Assembly (NCBI GenBank): GCA_001910725.1
Contig: MJGA01000001.1
Location: 1,736,001 to 1,800,000, forward strand
Length of the DNA stretch: 64,000 nt
Source of the DNA: Phanerodontia chrysosporium
Taxonomy: Eukaryota > Basidiomycota > Agaricomycetes > Polyporales > Phanerochaetaceae
Direction of reading: 5' to 3'
Part shown: positions 1-12,091 of the stretch, in pieces
Layout: each line of letters opens with the position of its first letter
How positions within the stretch are numbered: the stretch's first letter is position 1
Notes under the pieces: model-generated
What the model was told of the DNA's origin: nothing
Databases searched by the model: none
Seen by the model: the letters and a program-made list of their open reading frames with translations, nothing else
Translations under genes and position numbers: made by a program

Positions 1-1185
1 TTCCTCCGCTACGCAGAGAACTATATAAATGCGCCTCCTCCATTGCGTTCACCGACACCCGCCGGCTTCCTGTCGGGGGTCTTCAGCATACACCCTGGAC
101 TCGCTTTCGGATCACGTTGTATTTTTACCGGCATTCTGGCTCTCTGTACGCTATTTTCTGTTTCTGTGCAAAGTTTCCTCACTGTCCTGTCGTTGCAATC
201 GCTCTCCGTCTCGCACCTCTCTCTGTCTCGCACTTCCTTTCTGTCTCGCATTTCATCTGCATGGACTGTGTACCAATACATTTAGATAAGGGGTCGCTCT
301 ACACGTAAAAGCTGTTCCATCAGCGCCCAATCGTCATTAATACGACCGACGTATCGCAGAATTGTCGCAGAGCTCGCAGCTCAATAGCGTGAAAGGTGTC
401 CGGACTCGGGCATGGGATTGCTGGGAAAGCGCACTCCGAAAGCATAATAGCGGTAATCACGGCTTAGGCATCCGGATGTGCTTCATAGCGTGCGGCTTGG
501 TGTAGGCATGTCCGATGTCGCGTACACAGACCCGAGGGGATGGCGGGATGGCGGTGGCAGAGGCGGAACGCGCGCGATCACGGGATGGGACCCCGGAATA
601 CCCTCCAGTGGCCAGTGCACGGGGTCACACCGACATGATGACCGTGCTCGACGTCTCTGCAGCGCAAGCTTCACGCCTCATTCCAACGTCCAGGGTAAAG
701 CGTCGCTGCATGCCTCACAGACCACACAGAACAATATTGCCGCGAGCTCAGCTCCCACACTGCAGGCGCCTAGACACGCATGACCGCCGTCTGCACACAG
801 CGTTCGTTGCAGATCTTCGACGGAGCTGACAGCGCCTCGGACAGCGTGGCGGGCGCGGCCAGACCCAGGCGTGTCGGGGAGCCGGGGCCCGTCGGTACGC
901 GTCAGAAGGCTGGGATCTGCCCGACGTGTCACGATCCGCCCGGCACCCGGTCCGGCGCGCCCGAACGGTAGGGTTTGATACTGGCTGGCCATGCGCCTGC
1001 CTCGCCCTGCTCCCCAAGTTTCTTACGTCCGAACCGCCATCTCGTGGCTGCGTCGTGGTGCGCGTGATGTGCGAGTCTTTGGCTTTGCTTTGCTGTTGGC
1101 TGACGAGTGTTCAGTAGATTTTTTGGGGGACATCTAGGCCGGATATTCTACGTTTGGTCTGCATTGCATAACTTGGGTGCACGCT
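1..1185. other. Intergenic, upstream of CYB2-like gene
   Basis: No coding segment here shows a family signature or a convincing exon structure. A TATATAAAT element lies at 22-30 on the plus strand, but no gene start follows at a normal distance. Three copies of GTCTCGCA, at 208-215, 225-232 and 243-250, sit in a pyrimidine-rich stretch. The last few hundred bases presumably hold the promoter of the downstream flavocytochrome gene. The remainder could be the 3' or 5' flank of a gene outside the window. Confidence 0.5.
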
Positions 1186-3551
1186 ATGCTTGCGAGGATG
1201 ACGCTTGCGAGGCAGGCGCGCAGGACGCTCAGCGCGGGCATACGTGGCAGCGTACGCGCCGAGTCGACGAAAGCGGCACGCAAGCCTGCGACGAGCCTGC
1301 TTGCCGCGACGCTCGCGACCACAGGTGCACTCGCTGCGGGATACGTGCGTCCGCTCCGCGCCGTTTCTCAAACATTGCTCTGACTCATGCTGCACAGCTC
1401 ACATACACGTACGCACGCCCGATCGCGCTCGACAACGACGCTGCCGCGGCCGCGGCGCGGAAGGGCGTGCCGGGCGCAAGCGGCGACGCGCCGCGGTATA
1501 TCTCCTACCAGGAGGTGCAGCGGCACAACACGCGCGAGAGCTGCTGGGTCGTCATCGACGGGCAGGTGTACGACGCGACGAGCGTGCTCGCGTGGCATCC
1601 CGCCGGCGCCGAGGTCATCCTGCGCCTCGCGGGGCAGGACGCGACGTGAGTGCTGTTTCGGCCTGCTGGCTGCATGCCATGACGGGTTCTCGCGTATGCT
1701 GACTGAGGAGGGCTGTGCTGTGCAGGAAGGCCTTCGTGCCAATCCACCCGCCAAACGTGCTCTCGCACCTCCCACCCGAGGCGCACCTGGGACCAGTGGA
1801 CCCCGAAACGCTCCCCGCGGACGCGTTCAGCGCGACAGAGGAGGAGCTCCGCATTGCGCGGGCGCGCGCGGAGCTTCCAGACCCCGGCGCCGCCCTCAAT
1901 CTGTACGACATTGAGGTGTGTGCCGTTGCAAGATGCAATGTGAAACGTGTGGCGCGGCTAACCGCAGCTGACAGGAATACGCGCAGAAGGTGCTCACGCA
2001 GACGGCGTGGGCCTACTACCGCTCGACGGGCGACGACGAATACTGTTAGGTGTCGTTGTCGTGCCGTTCATCGTGCCGTTGGGACTCATCCCCTCACACA
2101 GCGTATTGGGAGAACTTCGCTGCGTTCAAGCGGTTCTGGTTCCGCCCTCGAGTGTGCGCGATCGCCCTCCCCATGAGGTTCGCCTGGTTTGCTGACGCTA
2201 GCACACTAGGCTGAACAAGATCTCGAAAATTTCAATGGAGACGACAATGTTCGGCCTCAAGAGCTCCCTTCCGATATTCATCGCACCCGCGGCTCTCGCA
2301 CGGCTCGGGCATCCCGACGGTGAGATGAACCTTGTGCGCGCCGCCGGCTCGGAGGGTATCTTGCAAGGCGTAAGCCGCCCGCTTCTCCCGTTGCACATCC
2401 GCTGACAGGACCATAGATCTCGAACAACGCTAGCTGCTCCGTCGAGGAGATCATGTCCGTGAAGCGGCCGGAGCAGGACCTAATCTTCCAAGTAAGCATC
2501 GGCGTGCCGCGCGCGAACTTTGACAAGTTCACCAGAAGCAGCTGTACATGAATCGGGATCGCAAGGCCTCGGAGAAGCTCATCCGGAGTCTGGAGCAGCA
2601 AGGGTTCAAGGCTATCATGCTCACTGTGGACGCTGCAGTGCCGGGCAATCGGGAGATTGACCGGAGGGCCAAGGGCTTCACCGTACGCGCTTCTGTCTCG
2701 GGTGTTTGTGCGCCGCTGAAAGGGCAATTAGGTCGGTCCTGCTCATGGGAAGTCGGGTGTCGAGGGCGGCGGCGTTGCACTGGTGAGTGCAGCGATCCCG
2801 AAGAGGCAGGCTTTGAGCTGACGCAGCGCAGGCAATCTCCGGTTACCAGGATCCGGATGTCTGCTGTAAGTTCCGCCACGGGATGGCTCAGCGGAGGCTG
2901 CGGAGCTTGACGAAGCTTTGTGCGCAGGGGAAGACATCCCGTGGATACGAAGCCTGACCAAGCTTCCGCTGATCATCAAAGGGATCCAATGCGTCGAGGA
3001 CGCGGAGAAGGCCTTTCAATACGGCGCGCAAAGCATCATCCTGTCGAACCACGGCGGGCGGGAGCTTGACTTGTCCGTCATTCCAAGTTCCTTGCAGACA
3101 GCGTTCTGACGTGCCTTTGTCCGCAGCGCGCCGTCGCCGATGATGGTCCTGTACGAGATGCACCAGAAGCGGCCCGACCTGCTCAAGAGACACGAAGTGT
3201 ACATCGACGGCGGTGTACGGCGAGGCACGGACGTGCTGAAGGCACTGTGTCTTGGGGCTCGCGGAGTGGGCCTCGGCCGACCGTTCCTGTGGGGAAACAG
3301 TGTGTGGGGCGAGGAAGGCTGTCGGCGGGTCATCGAAAGTGAGTGCGTCTCTCTGTTGTGCCTGACCCGCGTCGCGGGCCCGGGACGCGCCCGACGGCAT
3401 TTCTGACACGCCCGTCCACCTTGTATTCGTTGCTGCAGTCATGCGGGAGGAGATCGCGACGGGGATGCGGCTGCTGGGGGTGACGAGCATCGATCAGTTG
3501 ACCCCGGAGCTCGTGCAGTACGTAGACCGAGACCCTGTGCGTGGCCGGTAG
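1186..3551 (+). CDS. CYB2: L-lactate dehydrogenase (cytochrome b2 type)
   Basis: This encodes a flavocytochrome b2-like enzyme that oxidises L-lactate to pyruvate and passes electrons to cytochrome c in the mitochondrial intermembrane space. Exons: 1186-1344, 1398-1645, 1726-1915, 1975-2044, 2102-2153, 2210-2369, 2417-2491, 2536-2682, 2732-2782, 2832-2865, 2928-3072, 3127-3338, 3439-3551, giving 551 residues. Residues 1-53 are Arg/Ala-rich and end in a hydrophobic stretch, as in a bipartite presequence. A cytochrome b5 domain follows, with HPAG in place of the usual HPGG and a second heme histidine in IHPP. The FMN domain has the catalytic [22 protein letters not shown] and GLGRPF motifs. All 13 exons join in frame with GT..AG introns of 44-99 nt. 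It could act on another 2-hydroxy acid, but the b5-FMN fusion favours lactate. The gene stands alone, 663 bp upstream of NEM1. Confidence 0.9.
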
Positions 3552-4214
3552 TGCTGCCGTCGTTTACGTGACACGTTCATTCTGTGGATGGTGGCTCGAT
3601 ATGAGGGCCTGAGCGCGAGTGCTCCAAAGGGACGCTCCGTGGACGTCTTCCGACACGAGGTAACGGGCGACTGTGGTTATCTGCGCAATCCGAAGGCGGT
3701 AGACGCCATCGTATCTCGACCCTTTTGTGAAATTTCCCTCGCCGCCCTCGCACGTTGGTAATTGACCTGGCGGGGTCTGCTAGCACGTGGAACAAGCCCG
3801 CCGTCAGCCACAGCGCAGGATTGGAGACGAGAGTGGTTTCAGGATACAAACGTTTGGAGAGCAGCCGTTCGGATGGATCCATGGGTGATGACCCGAGGCT
3901 TCCCATGGGACCGAGATGGACTCGCAGGCTGTGTATATGGTACGAGCTGCGGGAGATCCCCAGCGAGCGCGGGTGCAGGAGAAAACAATTTCTAGAAATG
4001 TTTGGGGAGAGCTCTTGAGTGTGTCACAGAACAAAGAGTCGCCCGGAAGCTGCCAATAGCCGCCCGCCGTCTGCTGCATGGGCTGCTCCTTGACATCAAC
4101 CACCCGCGCACGCTTTCGTCCTCTCATATCGACCGCCATCTCTGCCGTTCAAGGCCACGCCCCTCCCCGTCAGGGCCTCGCCAGTTCACCCCGCAAGTGC
4201 GCGCAGGAACGCAC
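3552..4214. other. Intergenic between CYB2 and NEM1
   Basis: No coding exon is recognisable. The stretch contains the 3' flank of the lactate dehydrogenase gene and the presumed promoter and leader of NEM1. The NEM1 reading frame stays open upstream to about 4002 but has no in-frame ATG before 4215. Confidence 0.5.
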
Positions 4215-5728
4215 ATGAACTCCCTGGCTTACCTCTCCCGCCAGTTCGATGTACTGGCCTCGCCCCGGACGCCACCCTCCACCCCCACGCTCGAGACCGC
4301 CCCCTTGCTAGCAGATCACGACGCTGCGTCCCTTAAGCGTGTGCAGACATGGTCCACACGCTCTCTTGCGAGCGCGGACGCCGTGGAGAGTGTGTCCTAC
4401 TCTTCATGGAGCCTCAAACGATCGTATTCGTCTCCGGATGTCCAGCCCGGTGAGCCGTCCTCGTCTGCTGTGCCTCTGCCCACTCCGAAGAGCACCCCTG
4501 CGCCAGTGGCACCGACGCCACGCCCATCGTCCCGCCGTTCGTCGATGTCCTCGTCCGAGAAGGCCCTGCGGCACTCCGAGGACCTCTTCCACCGCATATA
4601 CTTTGTCCACGTCCTCTTCGCGCTCTGGCACTACCTGTGCGGCGTGTGGCGGTCAATACGAGGCCGCATCGGCGTCATCGCGGAACACGAGGCTGCTGCG
4701 GAGGACGTGAGTGACGAGGAGGAGAAGGAGACGGAGGACGAGTCCAAGGGCGAGAAGCCCGTCACACTGCAGGTCGAGCAGCCCCCGCCAATACCGCCGC
4801 CAATCCTGCCTGCCGTGCTCGCCTCTCCTGCGATGCACCGCGCGAACTCGGATACGCTCCTCGATGTGAAGCCGCCCGTAACAGACCCGTCGCCAGCTGC
4901 TACCGCGCGCGCAGCCGAGACACCGCGCGCGTCGACACCAGTGTCCGGTGCGCGCAAGCAAGCGTTGCATCTGCTGCCAAAGACGCTCGTGCTGGACCTC
5001 GACGAGACACTCATCCACTCGACGTCGCGCCCGATGCACTCGCAAAGTATGGGCTCGAACTTTCTCGGGACCTTTGGGTTCGCGCAGCGCAACAAGGGCT
5101 CAGGGCACACCGTCGAGGTCACCCTCGGTGGCCGAAGCACACTGTATCATGTCTATAAGCGGCCATTTGTCGATTACTTCCTGAGGAAGGTGCGTGACGA
5201 TCCCCAAAGAATGGGCGCGGTGACAGTGCGCTGACAGGGAGTGTGACTGTCGCTCCAGGTTTCGGCCTGGTACACACTCGTTATATTCACGGCATCCATG
5301 CAAGAGTATGCCGATCCTGTCATTGACTGGCTGGATGCTGGGAGGGGTATCCTCGGACGGCGTTTCTTCCGGGAGGTGTGTTCCACGCTACATGCACGCT
5401 TGATGCACGGTCTGACTGTATACGCAGTCGTGCACGCAGCTACCGAATGGATCATATACCAAAGACTTGTCGATAATCGAACAAGATCTCTCCCGCGTCT
5501 GCCTTGTAGACAACTCGCCAATATGTTACAGCATCAACGAAGGTGCGGTGCATGCTTGTAGCAAACACGCCTTGTACTGATGTCCCCCAAGCGAACGGCA
5601 TCCCCATAGAAGGCTGGACCAACGACCCGCATGACGAAGCACTCCTCGATCTGCTCCCCGTGCTGGACTCGCTACGCTTTACGAACGATGTCCGGCGCGT
5701 GCTGGGCATCCGCGGATTCTCCTCATGA
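4215..5728 (+). CDS. NEM1: Nem1 nuclear envelope phosphatase, catalytic subunit
   Basis: This is a Dullard/Nem1-type HAD phosphatase. In yeast the Nem1-Spo7 complex on the nuclear/ER membrane dephosphorylates and activates the lipin Pah1. Exons are 4215-5189, 5259-5375, 5428-5542 and 5592-5728, giving 447 residues. The start is the first ATG in the long open frame. A hydrophobic membrane segment near residues 125-145 ([15 protein letters not shown]) is followed by an acidic linker. The FCP1-homology domain carries the DLDETLIHS motif, with catalytic aspartates at about residues 261 and 263. Later blocks, [16 protein letters not shown] and [15 protein letters not shown], are typical of the family. 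The substrate candidate, lipin, starts at 61672 in the same window. The next gene, SNF7, is convergent. Confidence 0.93.
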
Positions 5729-6435
5729 CCCCTGCTTCGGGCCTTGCCTGGCGACAGCAAGGCTCCCTCGAAGGACGCTTTTTGAAACTACGACCCACGA
5801 ACACTCCATCTTCTCTCTCTTCTCACTGGGCGGTATCGATTTTCTTGCATCGCGCATTGCTCTCTGGGTCGCCCGTTCGCTCCGTCGTCGTTTGTCCCTT
5901 TAATTTACTCAGCTAGCATTCTTACATTACATAAAGCCTTTGCAACAACCCACAACGCAAGCACTCACATCACACCGCGTACCAAGCAACGCACACAGAC
6001 TCCTTCCTCGACCCGTATTCCCCCCTTCACCAGATTGGTTAATTATTCACCTCATATTGTTCCATTCCCTTCGTGTACAAATCCCCGGTTGTATATCAGT
6101 TCCGTAGTCTGTGATGACGTCTCTTTGGTGCGCAGAGGCTTTAACGTCTGTGTATACCGTAAGCTCTATACGACCTGTGGGTCTTGCATTGAAAGTGATC
6201 ACTGGTAAGAATATACAATATCGTGTCGTAAAGTGTACAAGGGGTCGGGGGATGCGTTATTAACACAGCTGGCAGAGAAAGGGGTGTTATAAGAGACCAA
6301 GGCGATTGAATCGGGAACAAAATAGCAGCAGCGTCGTCGTCGTCATCATCAAGCGAGGGTGGGCAAAGGAGGGAGGTGGCGGTATGGGCGGAAGAGATGC
6401 GCGAATGGGAGAAGTTAGAGAGTGGCGGAGAGGCG
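5729..6435. other. Convergent intergenic NEM1/SNF7
   Basis: This stretch of about 700 bp lies between the stop codons of two converging genes. It is pyrimidine- and AT-richer than its surroundings and shows no coding signature on either strand. It presumably holds both 3' UTRs. Confidence 0.5.
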
Positions 6436-7329
6436 CTACATCGCGAGCGCAGCTTGTAGCTCCTTGAGCTGAGCGTCTTCGTCGTCTGACTCCGCAACCT
6501 GCGCCGGTTCTGCCATTTGGGGCGTGTCAGGGGAGTACTAAGGAAGCAAGTAACGGAAGACGTACTCGCGGCGACCTTGCCTGCTGGATGGTGTACTGGG
6601 ACGTGGTCCGCTCCAGCAAGCCGTATGTCGAGCTGCTCCTGCTCGAGATCCGCGAGCTCCTGCTTGAGCTCGTCCTGTGCATGTAATCAGCGTCGTCAGG
6701 CGGGGCAGGCGCACGGTCCGGACGCACCTCGTCGATCTCCACGCCGGTGTAGCTCGTGCTCGAAATCGCTTCCGAGACCTCGTTCGCGAGCTGTGTCTGC
6801 TCCTGGATGTCCGCCATCGTCGCGTCGACCTTGTCGATGGTGCTGTCGACTGTGTGAGGAACATCAGGCCTGCGCGGAGAGGGCGGGAAACGTACAGCGT
6901 GCCGTGTATGTCCTTCAGCGCCGTCGTCGCCTTCTTCATCGCCTGCATCGTCTCCGCGTTGAAGCTCGCGGACTCGAGCGTGTTGACCTGCATCTCGAGC
7001 TGGAACCGCGTGCCCTGCAGCCGCTCGAGCTCCTGCTCCTGCACCTTCTTGCGCTTCAGCGCCGCCGCCGCCGCTGCAGGCATAAAACCGAGGCGTCAGC
7101 ACAGTCCTAGGACGGGCGCAGGGCCCTGCGGCGGAAGAGGTCGCGCACCGGCCTTGTTCGAGACGGCGTTCGCCCGCGCCTTCTGGAGCTCCTCCTCGAT
7201 CTTCTTCTGAAGGTACTCCTCCTTCTTCTCGACCATCTGCAGCTGCTGCCGCAGCGTGACTATCGCATCGCGCGAAGACTGCTTAGGATCGCGCCGCCCG
7301 CCAAAGTAGCTCATGAAGCCAGCCATCAT
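6436..7329 (-). CDS. SNF7: ESCRT-III subunit Snf7/Vps32
   Basis: Snf7 is the main polymer-forming subunit of ESCRT-III, acting in cargo sorting at multivesicular bodies and in membrane scission. Exons, read on the minus strand, are 7149-7329, 6896-7073, 6728-6842, 6566-6674 and 6436-6509, giving 218 residues. The N-terminal part (MSYFGGRRDP, then a basic helix starting SSRDAIVTLRQQ) and the long charged coiled coil match the family. So does the IHGTLTIDKVDATM block that spans the exon 2/3 join. The acidic C-terminus ends DAQLKELQAALAM, the MIM region that binds Vps4. Two adjacent ATGs at 7329 and 7326 and another at 7314 are possible starts. All introns are 53-75 nt with good GT..AG borders, and the last has CTGAC 18 nt before its acceptor. 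Confidence 0.93.
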
Positions 7330-8030
7330 TGTTGCTGCGTGCGTCTGTGTTGCTGCTGCGTGTATGTGTGTACAAGGGTCGGGCGCTGCCAAGCGAGGGT
7401 AGAAGAATATCAAGAGTAGAGACGGGTCTGTGTGAGTGGTGTTTGTAACTGTGCAGGAGCCCGGAGCGTCAGAGCCCTTGCTGCGGCTATTCCCCGGCTG
7501 AGGTCACTCGATCGCCCCGATATGGCAGCCTGGCGCTTGCCTGCACCGAGCACCATCGAGAACGTCCAGCACACTGCCAGATAGCGACCCTGGAAGGCCT
7601 TGTAGTGTTCGCGCAGCGGCGCAGAGAGCTCTACTCCAAGGCGGAGTGACCAAATAGGTTGCGCTGCGTGGTAGCTCAGCGCGCTGGGCATAACTCCGGC
7701 TGTGGCGCTCTCAGGCATTACTCCCACACACCAAGGGCTCAGAGGTCTCATAGGATTGTGCATTCGTACTGCAAGTCAATGATCCCAGAGAACATATCAG
7801 CCAGCCAATTAACAATCTCTACCATACCTGTGTGCAGTTATAATACAGTGCAAAGGCCCTCAAAGAAGATGAAACTAGTCTAGACCGTGGTCGAGAAAAG
7901 GATACAACACCTGGTAGTCTTATGAGTGCAAACGGTCGAAGTGTCCATGTCCTTGATCACTTACGAACGAAAATATACACTTGCTGATTTCGAGATATCA
8001 TGGGGACGATACGGGTCGTACTGCCGGCTG
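7330..8030. other. Intergenic between SNF7 promoter and hypothetical gene
   Basis: It holds the upstream region of SNF7 (minus strand) and the 3' flank of the minus-strand gene ending at 8031. A short tRNA-A-box-like string near 7665 has no matching B box or cloverleaf. I see no coding exon. Confidence 0.45.
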
Positions 8031-8736
8031 CTACATAAGGTATGTGGCGCGCTTGCTGTCTTGCCCGAAAGGTGTGGAGATGCGCGAAGTAGCGGCCGTG
8101 GTGGTGGCAGTAGCAGAGGCAGAGTCTGGCCTTATCTCGTCGTCTGGCTCTGGAGCTACCTGACCCTTGGGCCATGTACCGTCGCGAATCCAGCCTGCAT
8201 GCAGTATCTTGATCTAGCACGGCTGTCAGGCGATGCATCATGACAGAGCGCGAGGTACATACTAGATCACGGAGTGGCAGCCTCTCCTTGAGTTTTTGTC
8301 CCCCTAGGAGGCCCCTCCATATTTTGTCCAACCCAGCATCCCAGTACTCCTCCTTGTCTAGGGGTCCGTCCTGTTGCAGGATAGATTGGAGCTTTTTCGA
8401 CCGCCTGGGCGCTGTCTTGGATTCGGTAGATTCGCGCGGTTCTCTCCAGAGTGCTTGGCGTGCAATGAAGTGGGCAGGGCCTGGCTCAGGCAGGTCGGCA
8501 TTCGCTAGGGCCTCTTCAAAGGGTGTGGGACGCGGTGTGGAGACCTGTGAACTCATGGCTGGGACGCAGAGAGAGTCTAGTGGGACAAAGTGTGATTCGA
8601 AAGGGTCGCCGTACTCGAGCTGTGGGCCATTTGTCTGCAGCGCTGTCTGCTCTGGCGAGGACGGGGCGGTGACACTGAGGACGATGCCCGAGGGAGTGTC
8701 CGCAGGCTCAGAGTCTTCTTCTGGGTGTGCATCCAT
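8031..8736 (-). CDS. Uncharacterised basidiomycete protein
   Basis: I do not recognise this protein. Two exons, 8263-8736 and 8031-8213, join in frame through a 49-nt intron (GTATGT..CTAG with a CTGAC branch site), giving 218 residues. The N-terminal half is low-complexity and acidic. The probable folded core contains LDKIWRGLLGG, then LPLRDL joined by the splice to IKILHAGWIRDGTWPKG. A Ser/Ala/Thr-rich tail follows and ends LM. The frame stays open upstream, with ATGs at 8808 and 8850. Using either would overlap the start region of the divergent F-box gene at 8823, so I chose the first non-overlapping ATG. The clean splice join across the conserved-looking Trp/Gly-rich block supports it as a real gene. 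No function is proposed. Confidence 0.65.
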
Positions 8737-8822
8737 CCCAAGGGGACCTGCTGACGTAAGCGCGCCTGTCCCTCCTCCTTCCTGTCTCGTTCCACGTGCC
8801 GCCCGCATTGTTGTCGACGACG

Positions 8823-11743
8823 ATGAAGAACCTACATCCCTCGAGCTCATCGCGGCATACGATATACAAGCTCCATTCCCCCGCACAGTCCAACACTTCC
8901 CTCTCCGACGACAACGACGATGAGGATTTCAACAAGTCCACCTTCTTCGCGCCTGCCGAACCCGTCGCCGCCTCTCCGGCCCAGTGGTCGCGGACCCAGT
9001 CACTGCCTCACCCCTCCTCGCCCGTGAACGCGCTCATTTCTTCATCGTCGCACGCTATGAAGCTCCCGCCTGAGATCCTCATACACATCCTCAAGCATCT
9101 GCACTCCTCGCGCGACCTGTACCACTGCATGCTCGTGTCCCGGAGTTGGTGCGAGTGCTCAGTGGAGTTGTTGTGGCACAGGCCCAACTTCACCAAGCTT
9201 TCCACGCTGGTCAAGATGATGCGTATCCTCGCTCGCGACGACCAGACTTTCCTATACGCACGTTTCATACGACGCCTCAACTTCTCATACCTCGGCGGCG
9301 ACCTCACAGACTCCTTGTTCTCTCGGCTCGCCCAATGCGTCCGCCTGGAGCGCCTAACCCTCCTGAACTGCAGTAACATTTCGGACGGTGCACTTGCAAG
9401 GGTGCTACCATGCTGTCCCAATCTCGTTGCGCTGGATCTTACAGGAGTTGGAGAGGCCACAGACAGAGCCATCGTCGCACTTGCATCGTCCACGAAGCGG
9501 TTACAAGGAATCAACCTCGGTGGTTGCAAGAAACTCACTGACCAGGCGATACAGGCACTAGCCGCCAACTGCCCACTTCTGCGAAGAGTCAAGCTTGGCG
9601 GCCTCGAGCTCATCACCGATGAGGCCGTGTCTGCGCTCGCCAAGTCCTGCCCTCTACTTCTAGAGATCGACTTGACGCACTGCAAACAGATCACAGACGT
9701 GTCTGTGCGCGACCTCTGGCTGTTCTCCAGCAACATGCGAGAGATGCGGCTGTCTCACTGCACAGAGCTCTCCGATGCCGCGTTCCCAGCTCCACCGAAG
9801 AACGAGCTGCAGATCGATGGTCCCAATCCCTTCCCCTCTTCCAACACGCTCTCTGGCGACAGGCAGCCACCTTTGCGCATCACACGTCGTTTCGACCACC
9901 TGCGCCTGCTCGATCTTACCGCTTGCTCGGCGATTACCGACGAAGCGGTAGAAGGCATCGTCTCCGTTGCGCCCAAGATACGCAACCTTGTTCTCGCAAA
10001 GTGCTCCCATATCACGGACCGGGCGGTTGAGGCCATCTGCGCGCTGGGGAAGAACCTACACTATCTGCACCTCGGACACGCGAGTAACATCACTGATCGG
10101 TCTGTACGCACCCTGGCCCGCTCCTGCACCAGGCTTCGGTACATTGACCTCGCCAGTGAGTAATGACTTGACGTGTGAGCGCGTGCGCTAATCTGTGGCC
10201 CTTTCAGACTGTGTGCAACTCACGGATATGTCCGTGTTTGAGCTGTCTTCGCTGCCGAAACTGCGCCGTATCGGACTTGTCCGCGTCAGCAACCTCACGG
10301 ACCAAGCTATATACGCGCTCGGCGAGGGCAACTCCACTCTGGAGCGCATACATCTGTCGTATTGTGACCAGATCACCGTTTTGGCCATACATTTCCTCCT
10401 GCAGAAGCTGCCGAAACTCACCCATCTGAGTCTTACCGGTATTCCGGCCTTCCGCCGCACAGAGCTGCAACAATTCTGCCGTGAGCCTCCCCCGGTACGC
10501 CTCTGCGTCTTTCCCAGCGCTGTCATCCTAACGTCTCTCACAATCCGATTCATCAGGAGTTTAACTCGACACAACGCTCGACGTTCTGCGTATACTCCGG
10601 CAAGGGTGTAGCAGATCTGCGTGGCTACCTCTCAGATCTATACAATGCCATAACAGACGACGGTGCGCAACAAAGCGGGACGGAATACGAGTACGAATCG
10701 GAGGATACGTACCGCATTCCGTATAACGCCGCCATGGAAGTCATCGATGACGGTGACGATGATCAAGATGAGGATGAAGATATGGAGGTAACACCAACGG
10801 TGCAGATATCGTCGATGCGTTACAATGGCACCAATGGCCACCACATACCACCTATACAACATCACGTTCCCGTTGACATCCAGGCTGTACCGCAGTTCGC
10901 CACACGTGAGCTTCTCATGCAAAGAGAACGCGCCAGCCTCCCTACATCTCGTGGCAGTTCTGGACATGCCTCTCCCACAGGACCAGCCCTATAGCTGGTC
11001 CGTCTCGTCGTGGACGCGGATTTGGCCACCAGCCTATCGTGGAAGTCTCGACCTCCCCGGCGCCGAGCGATGCAGCATCGAACCGGAGTGGCGATACTAA
11101 TCACTCGACTGGCACCGGCTTCTTTCGAAACTACGTCCAGGCAGCGAATCAAATCAGGACAGGGGTGATCACTCCTGACTTGGTGTTTGCAGAAATCGGG
11201 CACGGGCGCGGGATGGTACCTATCGCTGCGACCAACGGCCAGTTCTCTCCCCGCCGCGAGCAGCCGATGGTGGTACCTTCAAGCCCGCCGGCGTTCGCTA
11301 CGCGATATCCCGGTATACCGAATGGAGCCCCGTCGTCGCACATCCCCATCGTAGAAGACGACAATCGAGGCGCCAACGGTATCAGCAGCTACCCTGTGCT
11401 GAACGACACGTCGAACTCGTACCTGCGCACACCGCCGCGCACCGATTCGACATCCTCATGGACGCAGATCCAGCACGAAGACGCGCAGCCATCATCTCCA
11501 ACGACCCGCGAACTGCACGACTCGGTGCAATCTGCACTCAACGGCGCGCGTGCGTATGGCGATGCTCGCGAGGTCGACGCCCGGGGAAGGAGTGTGAAGC
11601 GGGGCCTGCGGAGTACATTCAACGCCGCGGAGCACTATGCAAGCTCCTTCCTCTTCGGTCGCGGGTCCAACACGAGTCTCAACGAGGGTCCATCAGGAGC
11701 GGTGCCCCGACGTGGCTCTACGGACCAGCACGGACAACATTAG
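8823..11743 (+). CDS. GRR1: Grr1-like F-box/leucine-rich-repeat protein
   Basis: This is the substrate receptor of an SCF ubiquitin ligase, of the type that in yeast couples nutrient signals to turnover of G1 cyclins and nutrient regulators. Exons are 8823-10155, 10208-10494, 10557-10905 and 10995-11743, giving 905 residues. The F-box starts at about residue 79 (LPPEILIHILKHLHSS). It is followed by some 12-14 amino-terminal-type LRRs built on the pattern CxxITDxAVxALAxxCPxL, up to about residue 540. The C-terminal half is low complexity with an acidic run (DDGDDDQDEDEDMEV) and the block GFGHQPIVEVS. The last intron (89 nt, GTGAGC..CTATAG) is the least certain because an unspliced read stops at 10994. 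The start overlaps the possible longer 5' end of the divergent gene at 8031-8736. Confidence 0.88.
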
Positions 11744-12091
11744 TTTTCTTCCTCTGGTAGACTCCCTTGGATGGTCAAAGCCGCGATTGGTTCCCCTCTC
11801 AGGTTCTTGCGTACATAATTCGTAATCTTGCTGCGACCTGCTTGCGGCTCTGTACATACCCACCACAATCCCCTGTAGTAATCATCGACTAGTGTACCAC
11901 CGCCCCATTGTATATATGTTTCGCGGACTCTCGGGAAATGTAACTGTATGCGTCTATCCTGCGATGCATTTCTATACTTGCCAAACCGGGACGGAGGTGT
12001 GAGAAGCGCGGCTTCGCTCGCGTGCATCATACTTGCCTTCCCCCGTCTTATTGCTGCACTCTCTGCCGTTCCCCTCGTACCTGAATCTGCC
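11744..12091. other. Intergenic between GRR1-like gene and NAA10
   Basis: About 350 bp between two plus-strand genes. No coding exon is seen. It should contain the GRR1 3' UTR and the NAA10 promoter. Confidence 0.45.

Noticed and set aside
7660..7770. Possible tRNA gene from the string TGGTAGCTCAGCGCG
   Set aside because: The A-box-like string is not followed by a B box (GTTCGANNC) at a suitable distance, and no cloverleaf with paired acceptor ends can be drawn.
8240..8923. A plus-strand open frame of 227 codons upstream of the F-box gene
   Set aside because: It mirrors exon 1 of the minus-strand gene, whose spliced model extends cleanly into a second exon.
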